From Solirubrobacteraceae bacterium (GTDB taxonomy: Bacteria > Actinomycetota > Thermoleophilia > Solirubrobacterales > Solirubrobacteraceae): DNA of 64,000 nucleotides. Under the pieces are notes generated by a model that was not told the origin of the DNA, searched no databases, and saw only the letters and a program-made list of their open reading frames with translations. Where the stretch lies: assembly GCA_029263125.1 (NCBI GenBank), contig JAJCYD010000038.1:62001-126000 (forward strand), read 5' to 3'. Position 1 is the stretch's first letter. Every line of letters starts with the position of its first letter. Below, one piece after another: positions 1-8,377 of the stretch. Both the position numbers and the translations under genes were made by a program.

Positions 1-919
1 CGCCGCAGATCAGGTCGCCGCGCGAGACGTCGATCTCGTCGTGCAGCAGCAGCGTCACAGACATCGGCGCGTACGCCTCGTCCACCGGCCCGTCGAAGGT
101 GTCGATGCACGCGATCCGCGACCGCGCGCCGGATGGCAGCACCTGGACCTCGTCGCCCGGGCGCAGGACCCCGCCGGCGACCTGGCCGGCGTAGCCGCGG
201 TAGTCGGTCTCGCCATCGCGGATGACCCACTGCACGGGGAAGCGCACGTCGTCGAGGTTGCGGTCGTCGGCGACGTGCACCGATTCGAGGTGTTCGAGCA
301 GCGGCACGCCGCCGTACCACGCCATCCGCTCGGAGCGCGCGACGACGTTGTCGCCGTGCTTGGCGGAGATCGGCATGTAGGCGATGTCGCGCACGCCGAG
401 ACCGCTCGCGAACTCCGAGAACTCGCGGACGATCGTGTCGAAGACCTCCTCGGAGAAGTCGACGAGATCCATCTTGTTGACGGCGACGGCCATGTGGGGG
501 ATTCCCAGCAGCGAGGAGATGTAGGCATGGCGCTTGGACTGCTCGAGCACGCCCTTGCGCGCGTCGACGAGGATCACCGCGAGGTCGGCAGTCGACGCGC
601 CCGTGACCATGTTGCGGGTGTACTGCACGTGGCCGGGCGTGTCGGCGATGATGAACGTGCGCCGCGCGGTCGCGAAATAGCGGTAGGCGACGTCGATCGT
701 GATGCCCTGCTCGCGCTCGGCTCGCAGGCCGTCGACGAGCAGCGAGAGGTCGACCTCGCCGTCGCCGCCGCGGCGCTTGGACGCCTCCTCGACGTGCTCG
801 AGCTGGTCGGTCAGCACCTGCTTGGAGTCAAACAGCAGGCGCCCGATGAGGGTGGACTTGCCGTCGTCGACCGAGCCGGCGGTTGCCAGGCGCATGAGAT
901 CGGCGGCTGCGAGCCCCAT
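1..919 (-). CDS. cysN: Sulfate adenylyltransferase subunit 1, GTPase (CysN), 3' end outside window
   Basis: GTPase subunit of ATP sulfurylase; with CysD it makes adenylylsulfate (APS) from sulfate and ATP, driven by GTP hydrolysis in the cytoplasm. The N-terminal 306 residues are present. The P-loop GSVDDGKST lies near residue 15, followed by the [15 protein letters not shown] switch segment, DTPGH and the NKMDLVD guanine-specificity motif, all typical of the EF-Tu-like CysN/NodQ family. The ATG at 919 shares its A with the TGA of cysD, so the two subunits are translationally coupled. The gene is cut by the left edge, so a C-terminal APS-kinase (CysC) extension cannot be excluded. Confidence 0.93.
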   Translation of the reverse strand, partial: MGLAAADLMRLATAGSVDDGKSTLIGRLLFDSKQVLTDQLEHVEEASKRRGGDGEVDLSLLVDGLRAEREQGITIDVAYRYFATARRTFIIADTPGHVQYTRNMVTGASTADLAVILVDARKGVLEQSKRHAYISSLLGIPHMAVAVNKMDLVDFSEEVFDTIVREFSEFASGLGVRDIAYMPISAKHGDNVVARSERMAWYGGVPLLEHLESVHVADDRNLDDVRFPVQWVIRDGETDYRGYAGQVAGGVLRPGDEVQVLPSGARSRIACIDTFDGPVDEAYAPMSVTLLLHDEIDVSRGDLICG

Positions 920-1824
920 CAGAAGTACCCGGCGATCTTGCGGTCTTCCATCGCGGCTTCGCTGACGCGGTCGTCGGCGCGTGTCTCGCCGCGCTCGGTG
1001 ATCCGCGTCGACGCGATCTCGGCGACGACCGAGTCCAGGTCCGCGGCGGTCGAGCGCACCGCGCCGGTGCAGCTCATGTCGCCGACCGTTCGGTAGCGAA
1101 CCGAGGCGGTGAACGGCGTCTCGCCGTCTGCCAGCTCCACGTGGTCGCAGACCGCGTAGAGCATGCCGTCGCGCTCGAAGACCTCGCGCTCGTGGGCGAA
1201 GTACATGGCCGGAACCTCAAGGCGCTCGGTGGCGATGTACTCCCACACATCGAGCTCGGTCCAGTTGGAGATCGGGAACACGCGCACGCTCTCGCCGCGG
1301 CGGATGCGCCCGTTGTACAGCGACCACAGCTCGGGGCGCTGGTTCTTGGGATCCCAGCCGCCGAAGTCGTCGCGGAAGGAGAAGATCCGCTCCTTGGCCC
1401 GTGCGCGTTCCTCGTCGCGGCGCGCGCCGCCGAACGCCGCGTCGAAGCCGTGCGCCTCGATGGCGTCCAGCAACGTCGTGGTCTGCAGCTGGTTGCGGGA
1501 GGCGCGCGGACCGGTCTGCTCGCGCACGCGGCCCGCGTCGATCGAGTCCTGCACCGACGCGACGACCAGCCGCTCGCCGAGCTCCGCCACGCGCCGGTCG
1601 CGAAACGCGATGACCTCGGGGAAGTTGTGGCCCGTGTCGACGTGCATCAGCGGGAAGGGAAAGCGCCCCGGGCGAAAGGCCTTCTCCGCGAGGCGCAGCA
1701 GCACGATCGAGTCCTTGCCGCCGCTGAACAGCAGCACCGGCATGCTCAGCTGCGCGGCGACCTCGCGCATGATGTGGATCGCCTCGGATTCGAGCTCCTG
1801 CAGGTGAGTGAGCCGGGCCGTCAT
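919..1824 (-). CDS. cysD: Sulfate adenylyltransferase subunit 2 (CysD)
   Basis: Catalytic adenylyltransferase subunit (301 aa, usual family length) that works with CysN in sulfate activation. The PP-loop SGGKDS sits at residues 34-39, as in the PAPS reductase/ATP pyrophosphatase fold. The family C-terminal sequence EDRKIAGYF closes the protein. The ATG at 1824 overlaps the stop of the upstream permease gene by 4 nt (ATGA). It lies in the leftward sulfate-assimilation operon that begins with sulfite reductase. Confidence 0.95.
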   Translation of the reverse strand: MTARLTHLQELESEAIHIMREVAAQLSMPVLLFSGGKDSIVLLRLAEKAFRPGRFPFPLMHVDTGHNFPEVIAFRDRRVAELGERLVVASVQDSIDAGRVREQTGPRASRNQLQTTTLLDAIEAHGFDAAFGGARRDEERARAKERIFSFRDDFGGWDPKNQRPELWSLYNGRIRRGESVRVFPISNWTELDVWEYIATERLEVPAMYFAHEREVFERDGMLYAVCDHVELADGETPFTASVRYRTVGDMSCTGAVRSTAADLDSVVAEIASTRITERGETRADDRVSEAAMEDRKIAGYF

Positions 1825-2708
1825 GTTGCCGGCACCTCGGCCGGGCGCCGCGCACGTGCGAGCAGGTAGGCCAGCAGGCCGAACGCCGCGGGCAGCCCGA
1901 GCAGCGCGATCGGCGAGACATCCAGGCCCGCCTTGGACAGCACGCCGAGCGCGGCCGCCAGCAGCATGCAGCCCAGCGCCGGGCGCAGCGCGCCGGCGGG
2001 CACGTACTCGATGAGCTTCGTCCCGATCAGGACGCCGGGCAAGGAGCCGACGAGGATCGTCGCCATCAAGAGGAAGTTGACATTGCCGCTGACCAGATGC
2101 GCGAGGGCTGCCGCCCACAGCAGGATCGCCGCGTGGAAGACGTCGGTGCCGACGACGCGGTGGGGGGTCAGCTTGAAGACGAGGATCAGCGCGAGGCCGA
2201 TGAGCGCGCCGCTGCCGACCGACGTTACGCCGAGCAGGATCCCAAGCAACGCGCCGATCGACACCGCGGCGATCTTCGTGCGCCGCGTCTGCTGGACGGT
2301 CTCGCGCTCGCGCTCGGCGAGCTTGGGCATGAACAGCGCTCGTCCGAGGACCGTCAGCGCGACGATCAGCAGCGCGACGGCAATGGCGATCAGCAGCGCC
2401 GGCTCGAAGCTCGACCCGTAGGCGCCATGCAGGCGATGCAGCAGCCAGACGCCCAGCAGCGCGCCGGGCACGCTGCCGATGGCCAACCACTTCGACACGC
2501 CGAGGTCGACGCGGCCCTTGCGCAGGTGCCGCCAGCCGCCGGCGGTCTTCGTCACCGCGCCGTAGGCGAGGTCGGTGCCGATCGCCACGACGGGCGGGAC
2601 GCCCGCGAAGAGCACCAGGAGCGGGGTCATGATCGCCCCGCCCCCGATCCCCGTGAGGCCGATCAGGATGCCGACCCCCAGTCCGAAGGCGATGATCATC
2701 GGATCCAT
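1821..2708 (-). CDS. TauE/SafE-family sulfite/sulfonate permease
   Basis: Integral membrane protein of 295 aa with about eight hydrophobic helices and two Gly-rich repeats (GLTGIGGGAIMTPLL near residue 18 and GVTSVGSGALIG in the second half), the signature of the TauE/SafE (DUF81) family. Its place between APS reductase and cysD, with overlaps on both sides, argues for movement of a sulfur oxyanion. Family members export sulfite or sulfoacetate or import related anions, so the direction of transport is not shown by sequence. Confidence 0.85.
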   Translation of the reverse strand: MDPMIIAFGLGVGILIGLTGIGGGAIMTPLLVLFAGVPPVVAIGTDLAYGAVTKTAGGWRHLRKGRVDLGVSKWLAIGSVPGALLGVWLLHRLHGAYGSSFEPALLIAIAVALLIVALTVLGRALFMPKLAERERETVQQTRRTKIAAVSIGALLGILLGVTSVGSGALIGLALILVFKLTPHRVVGTDVFHAAILLWAAALAHLVSGNVNFLLMATILVGSLPGVLIGTKLIEYVPAGALRPALGCMLLAAALGVLSKAGLDVSPIALLGLPAAFGLLAYLLARARRPAEVPAT

Positions 2709-3325
2709 CAGCTATGCAGCCCGCACTCGGTCTTGGCGGACCCCGCCCAGCGTCCTTCGCGGCCGCCGCCCGGCTGCGTGCAGGGCGCACAGCCGATCGA
2801 CTCGTAGCCGGCGTCATGCAGCGGGTGATAGGGCAGGTCGCGCTCCTGGATGCGCGTCCACAGGTCGCGCTGCGTCCAGTGCGCCAGCGGGTTGAGCTTC
2901 GCGATCCCGCCGCGCTTGGCATCCACCTCGACGAGCTGCGTGCCCGCGCGCGTTGGGCCCTGCTCGCGGCGAAGGCCGGTGATCCAGGCGTCCGCGCCGG
3001 CCAGCGCACGCTGTAGCGCGGCGACCTTCGCGTCGCCGCAGCAGTGCTCCGGACCGGCCCACGGCGGCGAGCCGGTGGCGTCCTCGATCTCGACGCGGAC
3101 CCCAAAGCGCTGCTCGAACGCGCGCCACGTGGCGAGCGTCTCGTCGAACAGGACGCCGGTGTCGATCGTTACCACGCGCGCGTGAGGCGCGAGAGGCAGC
3201 AACTCGTCGAGGATCACCGACTCCTCCTTCTGAAAGGAGCACAGGACGACGAGCCGCGAGTAGGCGGCGGCCTCGCGCAGGGTCTCGCTCAGCGACCCAC
3301 CGAGTTCGGAGCTCAGACCGCGCAC
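2708..3325 (-). CDS. cysH: Adenylylsulfate (APS) reductase, [4Fe-4S] type (CysH)
   Basis: Reduces APS to sulfite with thioredoxin; 205 aa, close to the short bacterial family. The paired cysteines C95-C96 and C179-x2-C182 are the ligands of the [4Fe-4S] cluster that marks APS rather than PAPS reductases. The catalytic C-terminal ECGLH is at residues 200-204. The GTG start at 3325 overlaps the 3' end of the sulfite reductase gene by 13 nt. Substrate preference for APS fits the absence of an APS kinase in the visible part of the operon. Confidence 0.92.
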   Translation of the reverse strand: MRGLSSELGGSLSETLREAAAYSRLVVLCSFQKEESVILDELLPLAPHARVVTIDTGVLFDETLATWRAFEQRFGVRVEIEDATGSPPWAGPEHCCGDAKVAALQRALAGADAWITGLRREQGPTRAGTQLVEVDAKRGGIAKLNPLAHWTQRDLWTRIQERDLPYHPLHDAGYESIGCAPCTQPGGGREGRWAGSAKTECGLHS

Positions 3326-5127
3326 TCGCCCTCGCCACGGACGACGGCGAACGGCACGTCGCGGTTCCAGTCGATGAACGTGTTCATCGTCTCGGCGTTG
3401 AACTCGACGGGCAGCGACAGCTCGCGCACCTTGTCCTCGAAGGCCTTGGCCCCGACGCGGCCGGCGAAGTCGTTGAACGCCTCGCCGTGCTTGCGCTCGT
3501 CCTCATACCAGCGCAGCCAGCGCTCCACCGCATCGGGGATGCGCTTGGAGGGCAGGCGCACCTTCAGGCGCGTGCCGTAGACGATCTCACCGCCGTCGAA
3601 GTTGCCGGCGATGTGGGCGACGTAGGCGGGGATCGTGTGCTTGCCGACCTTGATCGACGCGCCGTAGAAGCCGATGTTCGCGATGTGATGCTGGCTGCAG
3701 CCATTCGGACAGCCGCTCATCTTGATGTGGATCGCGCGCGTCAGCGGATCGGTGATCGCCATCTGCTCCAGGCGCTGCTGCAGCGCGGCGTTGAGGCCCA
3801 TCGAGGACGTGATGCCCAGCTTGCAGGAGTCGGTTCCCGGGCAGGAGACGACGTCGGTGATCGTGTCGGGACCGGCGTCGGCGAGGCCGAGCTCGTCGAG
3901 CGCGTTGTAGACCTCGTAGACGGTCTCGTTGCGCACCCAGCGCAGCAGGAAGTTCTGATGGACTGTCGTGCGCATGAAGCCGCCGCAGTAGCGGCGCATG
4001 ATGTCCCCGACTCCGCGCAGCTGCTCGGGCGTCAGGTCGCCGCGGGTGACCTTGACGTGGACGGTGCTGAAGCCGTGCTGGCGCTGGGCCGCCACGTTGT
4101 CGGTGCAGTAGCGCTCGAACGCCGACAGGTCGCCGTTGGGCGACGCGGCGGTGGCGGGCGCTGCGGGCGCGCCCGCCTCCTCGTCGATGTCGAAGCGCAG
4201 GCCGGCGACGTCGAAGTCGCGCTCGGCGACCCAGTCGCCGGCGAGCTCCTCGTCGACCATCTCGCGGAAGGCGTCCATGCCGACCTTGTCGACGAGCACC
4301 TTGATGCGCGCGCGGGCGCGGTTGACGCGCAGGAAGTCCGTGCGGTCGAAGATGCGAAAGCAGGCTTCGGCCACCTTGAGGTACTCGCCGTCGTCGAGGC
4401 CGACGAACTCATACAACGTCGGGGCGATGCGCGGCATGATCGACGTGCCGCCGCCGACGCGCACCTCGACGCCGCGCACGCCGTCGCGTTCGCGGGCGAG
4501 GAAGGCGATGTCGTGGATGCCGGTCAGCGAGCGGTCGGCGGTGGGCGCGCCGTCAAAGGCGGTCTTGATCTTGCGCGGCATCATCTGCGTCGTCGGGTGG
4601 CGGACGAAGTAGCGCACGTAGGCGCCGGCGTAGGGGGTCAGATCGAAGAGCTCGTCGTGCGCGACGCCGGCCCACGGGTCGCCGGTCACGTTGCGCACGG
4701 TGTTGCCGCAGCCCTCGCGCGAGGACAGGCCGGCGTCCGACAGCTCGCGGATCGCCGCGGCCGCGTCGGGCAGCGGGACGTGATGCAGCTGGATGTTCTG
4801 TCGCGTGGTGATGTGCCCCTTGTTCAGCGGCACGTACTTCTCGATGACGTCGGCGAAGGCATCGAGCTGCTCGGGGGTGATGCCGCCGAAGGGCAGCTTC
4901 ACGCGGATCATCTGCACGGCCGCCTGGCGCTGGCCGTAGACGCCCTGCTTGAGGCGGAACTTGATGAACTCGGTCTCTTCGACGTCGCCGCGCAGGAAGC
5001 GCTGGGACTCCGTGTCGAAGTCGTCGAACTCGCGCTGGATGATCGGGATGATGTAGCCGGGGACGTCCTCGCGAACCTCGGGGTTCTCGAGCGTTCCGGG
5101 GCGACCGGCGGTCGTGCTGGGCTCCAT
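3313..5127 (-). CDS. Ferredoxin-dependent sulfite (or nitrite) reductase, siroheme/[4Fe-4S]
   Basis: One-chain siroheme reductase of 604 aa with the usual duplicated ferredoxin-like half and siroheme half. Cluster and siroheme ligands C429-x5-C435 and C473-x3-C477 are intact, and the TTRQNIQLHH segment near the N-terminus contributes basic siroheme contacts. The family covers sulfite and nitrite reductases; the downstream APS reductase and cysDN make sulfite the likely substrate. ATG 5127 is chosen because a GGAG box lies 11 nt upstream and residues before it do not look like protein. First gene of the operon. Confidence 0.92.
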   Translation of the reverse strand: MEPSTTAGRPGTLENPEVREDVPGYIIPIIQREFDDFDTESQRFLRGDVEETEFIKFRLKQGVYGQRQAAVQMIRVKLPFGGITPEQLDAFADVIEKYVPLNKGHITTRQNIQLHHVPLPDAAAAIRELSDAGLSSREGCGNTVRNVTGDPWAGVAHDELFDLTPYAGAYVRYFVRHPTTQMMPRKIKTAFDGAPTADRSLTGIHDIAFLARERDGVRGVEVRVGGGTSIMPRIAPTLYEFVGLDDGEYLKVAEACFRIFDRTDFLRVNRARARIKVLVDKVGMDAFREMVDEELAGDWVAERDFDVAGLRFDIDEEAGAPAAPATAASPNGDLSAFERYCTDNVAAQRQHGFSTVHVKVTRGDLTPEQLRGVGDIMRRYCGGFMRTTVHQNFLLRWVRNETVYEVYNALDELGLADAGPDTITDVVSCPGTDSCKLGITSSMGLNAALQQRLEQMAITDPLTRAIHIKMSGCPNGCSQHHIANIGFYGASIKVGKHTIPAYVAHIAGNFDGGEIVYGTRLKVRLPSKRIPDAVERWLRWYEDERKHGEAFNDFAGRVGAKAFEDKVRELSLPVEFNAETMNTFIDWNRDVPFAVVRGEGECAV

Positions 5128-5167
5128 GGCGTTCAGGGCTCCGTGGTGGCGTGCGGGGCGAACGCGC

Positions 5168-5203
5168 ACTATATAGCCTAATACGGGTCCGCTTTCATAA
5201 TAT
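5168..5203 (-). promoter_or_regulatory. Candidate promoter of the sulfate operon
   Basis: The 133-bp gap between divergent genes contains an AT-rich block unusual for this DNA. On the minus strand it carries overlapping -10-like boxes TAGGCT (5175-5180) and TATAGT (5168-5173). TAGGCT recurs at this role in front of several other genes here. No convincing -35 was found. Confidence 0.35.
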
Positions 5204-5260
5204 TCGCGCGCGCCGAGTGGTTGATCAGGCGTGCCAATCTGCGAGTAGGAGCGTCTACGC

Positions 5261-6208
5261 GTGCCCGATCTTTGCATCCTCGATCACGAAGCAGTGCTGG
5301 AAGCGGTGTCGCCGGTCGCTGCGATCGCGGCCACTCGCGCCGGGTTCCTGCATCACCATCGTGACGAGTGGACGATGCCGGCGAAGGTCTACCTCGACAG
5401 TTCGCCGCACGGCGACTTTCGCGCGATGCCGGCCCTCGGCGACGGCTTCGCGCTGCTGAAGTGGGTCACGTCGTTTCCGGGCAACCCTGCGCGGGGGCTG
5501 CCGACCGTCACCGGCGTCGTCTGCCTGTCGGATGCGACGACGGGTGTGCCGCTGGCGCTGCTCGACGCCTCCGCGATCACCACCCTGCGCACCGGCGCCG
5601 TCGCAGCGGTAGCTACCCGCGCGCTCGCACGCGAGGGTGCGAGCGGCGTCGGTCTCGTCGGCTGCGGCCCCAACGGCGCTTCGGCCGCGCGCTGCATGGC
5701 GGCGGTCGGCTACGGTCCGGGCATCTGTTGCGACCCGCGCACCGAGGTCGCCGAGGCGCTGGCGGCCGAGTTGGGATGGAGCGTCGGGGGCCGCTCGGAG
5801 GCGCTCGCCTGCGACATCGTCTGCTGCGTGACCCCCGGCGCGCAGATCGTCGTCGACGTCGACGACCTGCACGCGGGCCAGCACCTCAACATGCTCGGCG
5901 CCGACGGCTCGGGCAAGGCCGAGGCCAGCCTCGAGGCCGTGCTCGCGTGCGAGCTCTACTGCGACCAGTGGGAGCAGGCCGCACATGGCGGCGAGCTCGC
6001 GGGCGCCGTCGAGGCCGGCCTGGTCACGCGCGACCGGGTCACCGCGCTGGGCGCGGTGCTCGCAGGCGACGCGCCGGGTCGCTCCAGCGCCGATGCCATC
6101 ACGATGTTCGACTCGACGGGCCTGGCGATCCAGGACCTGGCCGTTTCGGCTGTGGCGCTGCGAGCGGCGCGCGCCGGGCTCGTCACGGCGGGCACGCTGC
6201 ATCTCTGA
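5261..6208 (+). CDS. Ornithine cyclodeaminase / mu-crystallin family protein
   Basis: 315-aa NAD(P)-dependent family that includes ornithine cyclodeaminase, alanine dehydrogenase (archaeal) and ketimine reductases. The C-terminal Rossmann half has GLVGCGPNGASAARC (glycine-rich dinucleotide loop near residue 130), and the N-terminal half has the substrate-binding WTMPAK and ALLKWVTSFPGN segments. GTG 5261 is supported by an AGGAG box at 5247-5251. It is monocistronic and divergent from the sulfate operon. The exact substrate cannot be read from sequence. Confidence 0.85.
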   Translation: MPDLCILDHEAVLEAVSPVAAIAATRAGFLHHHRDEWTMPAKVYLDSSPHGDFRAMPALGDGFALLKWVTSFPGNPARGLPTVTGVVCLSDATTGVPLALLDASAITTLRTGAVAAVATRALAREGASGVGLVGCGPNGASAARCMAAVGYGPGICCDPRTEVAEALAAELGWSVGGRSEALACDIVCCVTPGAQIVVDVDDLHAGQHLNMLGADGSGKAEASLEAVLACELYCDQWEQAAHGGELAGAVEAGLVTRDRVTALGAVLAGDAPGRSSADAITMFDSTGLAIQDLAVSAVALRAARAGLVTAGTLHL

Positions 6209-6263
6209 CCCGCGCGGCGCCCATCGAGCATGCCGCGGTCAGGACGCCACGCTCGGTCGCCCT

Positions 6264-6641
6264 TCAGACCGGCAGCAGCGGGATGTCGCCGAATACTGCC
6301 CAGGCGGCGATGGCCGCGCACGCGAGCAGGCCGGCGGTCAGCGTCAGCAGGCGTTCGGCGCGCGTCGTCTGCGCGGCCTTGCGCCTGGCCACCTCGGCCT
6401 GTTGCAGCGCCTTGCCGAGCAGTCGCTCGGCCCACATGAACTCCAGCGACAGGATCGCCAGGCCGATCGGAATGACGACGAACGCCGGCCCGGGCGTGAT
6501 GAGCATGATGGCGCCGGCGAGCAGCAGCGTGAACCCCCCGACGACGTATAGCGCCCGCACCGCCTTGGCACGCTGCCGGTGGCGATCACGCTGGGCGCGC
6601 AGCCGGTCGACGAGCGGCGGCTTGGCGGGTTCGGTGGCCAC
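6264..6641 (-). CDS. PGPGW-motif small membrane protein
   Basis: 125-aa protein with a basic N-terminus, a hydrophobic pair of helices around the motif ITPGPAFVVIPIGLAILSLEF, and a third helix at the C-terminus. The TPGP...PIGLAIL pattern is that of the PGPGW putative transmembrane family, whose function is unknown. GTG 6641 is preceded by a TACGCT box exactly 7 nt upstream, which suggests a leaderless transcript and fixes the start. Confidence 0.75.
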   Translation of the reverse strand: MATEPAKPPLVDRLRAQRDRHRQRAKAVRALYVVGGFTLLLAGAIMLITPGPAFVVIPIGLAILSLEFMWAERLLGKALQQAEVARRKAAQTTRAERLLTLTAGLLACAAIAAWAVFGDIPLLPV

Positions 6642-6648
6642 TGCGGGC

Positions 6649-6654
6649 AGCGTA
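6649..6654 (-). promoter_or_regulatory. -10 box TACGCT for a leaderless PGPGW-protein mRNA
   Basis: TACGCT on the minus strand ends 7 nt before the GTG at 6641, the spacing expected when transcription starts at the first base of the start codon. Confidence 0.45.
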
Positions 6655-6676
6655 TCGGCCGTCCGGCCGGGCTCCG

Positions 6677-8329
6677 TCAGGCGGCGAACACGGGATCCGA
6701 CGCGACGCCGTCCGTCGTGCCCGGGGCCGTGCCCGCGCCGGGCACGAAGCTCATCGCTCGCTCGGCCAGCGCGGTGATCGTCAGGCTCGGGTTGACGCCG
6801 ACGTTCGCCGGCACGACCGACCCGTCGCAGACGAGCAGGTTCTCGTAGCCGAAGACGTGATGTCGCGCGTCGACGACGCCCTCCTCGGGAGAGCGGCCGA
6901 TGACCACGCCGCCGAGAATGTGGGCGGTCGTCGGGATCGACGCGAGCGCCTCGAGGATCGAGCTCTGCGGGATGCCGTCGATCTCCTTGGCGATCCAGTC
7001 CGCCGCCTCGTTGGCGATCGGGATGAACGTCGGGTTGGGCTTGTCGGCGTTCTGCTCGGTCTGCAGGCGCATCGCCCCGAAGCGGCCCGGTCGCGGGCGC
7101 AGCGCGATCGCGTTGTCCAGCGTCTGCATGACCAGCAGGATGATCGTGCGCCGCGACCACGCGCGCGGGTCCAGCAGTCGGGCGCATCGCAGCGGGTGGC
7201 GCAGCGATGCCGCCAGCAGCTTCAGCGGGCGCGTGACGCGCGTGCCGTCGCCGACGAGCAGCGTGTGCAGCAGGCTCATGCCGTCGCCCGCGTGGCCGTA
7301 GCTGACCGTCTCGATGTGCGTGTTCTCGTCGGGGTAGATCGAGCCGCTGATCGCCACGCGCTTGGTGAAGTCGACGCTGTCGTCCTTGGCGGTGACCGCC
7401 AGGATCGCCTCGCTGTTGGTGCGCACGAGCTCGCCCAGCCGACCGGAGACCTTCGGCAGCGAACCGTTGTGGCGGCAGCGTTGCAGCAGCTTGTTCGTGC
7501 CCAGTGGACCGCCGGAGAGCACGACGGCGCCCGCGGTATGGGTGCGGCGCTCCTTTCTCAGCCAGGCGCCCGTGCGCTCGGTGACGACCTCGTAGCCATC
7601 GGCTCCGTCCGTCGCTCCGAGCGGGCGCACGTCGACGACGGTCCGATCGGGGACGATCTGCGCGCCCGCGCGCTCGGCGAGCCACAGGTAGTTCTTGGGC
7701 AACGTGTTCTTCGCGCCCGTCGGGCAGCCGACCATGCAGCGCCCGCAGCCGATGCAGCCCGTGCGCGGGGGGCCTTCGCCGCCGAAGTACGGGTCGTCGA
7801 CCCGCACGCCCGGCTCGCCGAAGTACACGCCCACCCGCGTCTTGGCGTAGCTCTCCTGCGCGCCGATGTGCTCGCCGAAGGAGCGCAGGAGGTCGTCGGC
7901 CGGGTCGTCGGTGGTGACGGTCGCGACGCCGAGCATGCGCTCGGCCTCGTCGTAGTGCGGCGCGAGCGCCGCCTCCCAGTCCTCCTCCAGGCCCGACCAC
8001 TGCGCGTCCTCGTAGAAGCGCGATCGTGCGCGGTAGAGCGTGTTGGCGTAGCCGAGGCTGCCGCCCCCGACGCCGGCGCCGCTGACGACCGACACGTGCT
8101 TGAACAGCGACAGCCGGAAGATCCCCCGCAGGCCCATGCGAGGGGCGAAGAAGTAGCGGCGCAGGTCCCAGGTCGAGCGGGCAAACTCATGGTCTTCGAA
8201 GCGCCGGCCGGACTCGAAGACGCCGACGCGATAGCCCTTCTCGGTCAGCCGCAGGGCCGAGACGCTGCCGCCGAAGCCCGACCCCACAACGACCCAGTCG
8301 TAGTCGTGCTTTGGGGCCGCGCGAGGCAT
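6677..8329 (-). CDS. GMC-family oxidoreductase, cholesterol-oxidase-like, with ferredoxin-like Cys cluster
   Basis: FAD-dependent oxidoreductase of 550 aa. The FAD loop GSGFGG is at residues 16-21, a GAGVGGGSLGYAN flavin-contact segment near 85, and the GMC C-terminal signature (VCDGSVVPANVGVNPSLTI) near the end. Residues 192-202 hold C-x2-C-x2-C-x3-C (CIGCGRCMVGC), the layout seen in actinobacterial ChoD-like oxidoreductases. The substrate is probably a sterol or other hydrophobic alcohol, by family only. ATG 8329 sits 7 nt after a TAGGCT box. Monocistronic. Confidence 0.85.
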   Translation of the reverse strand: MPRAAPKHDYDWVVVGSGFGGSVSALRLTEKGYRVGVFESGRRFEDHEFARSTWDLRRYFFAPRMGLRGIFRLSLFKHVSVVSGAGVGGGSLGYANTLYRARSRFYEDAQWSGLEEDWEAALAPHYDEAERMLGVATVTTDDPADDLLRSFGEHIGAQESYAKTRVGVYFGEPGVRVDDPYFGGEGPPRTGCIGCGRCMVGCPTGAKNTLPKNYLWLAERAGAQIVPDRTVVDVRPLGATDGADGYEVVTERTGAWLRKERRTHTAGAVVLSGGPLGTNKLLQRCRHNGSLPKVSGRLGELVRTNSEAILAVTAKDDSVDFTKRVAISGSIYPDENTHIETVSYGHAGDGMSLLHTLLVGDGTRVTRPLKLLAASLRHPLRCARLLDPRAWSRRTIILLVMQTLDNAIALRPRPGRFGAMRLQTEQNADKPNPTFIPIANEAADWIAKEIDGIPQSSILEALASIPTTAHILGGVVIGRSPEEGVVDARHHVFGYENLLVCDGSVVPANVGVNPSLTITALAERAMSFVPGAGTAPGTTDGVASDPVFAA

Positions 8330-8336
8330 GAGAGCA

Positions 8337-8342
8337 AGCCTA
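8337..8342 (-). promoter_or_regulatory. -10 box TAGGCT for a leaderless GMC oxidoreductase mRNA
   Basis: TAGGCT on the minus strand is 7 nt before the ATG at 8329. A perfect inverted repeat lies just upstream, where a -35 element would be. Confidence 0.5.
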
Positions 8343-8350
8343 TCCAAAAG

Positions 8351-8366
8351 GTGACGGGGGCGTCAC
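8351..8366. promoter_or_regulatory. Inverted repeat GTGACG-N4-CGTCAC, candidate operator
   Basis: Two perfect 6-bp arms separated by four G on the plus strand. It lies about 9 bp upstream of the TAGGCT box of the GMC oxidoreductase gene, so a dimeric regulator bound there would cover the -35 region. Confidence 0.4.
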
Positions 8367-8377
8367 GATTGGACCGC

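Noticed and set aside
41-1096. 351-codon plus-strand frame over cysN/cysD
   Set aside because: It is the complement of well-identified cysN and cysD coding sequence and has Val/Asp/Arg-rich shadow composition.
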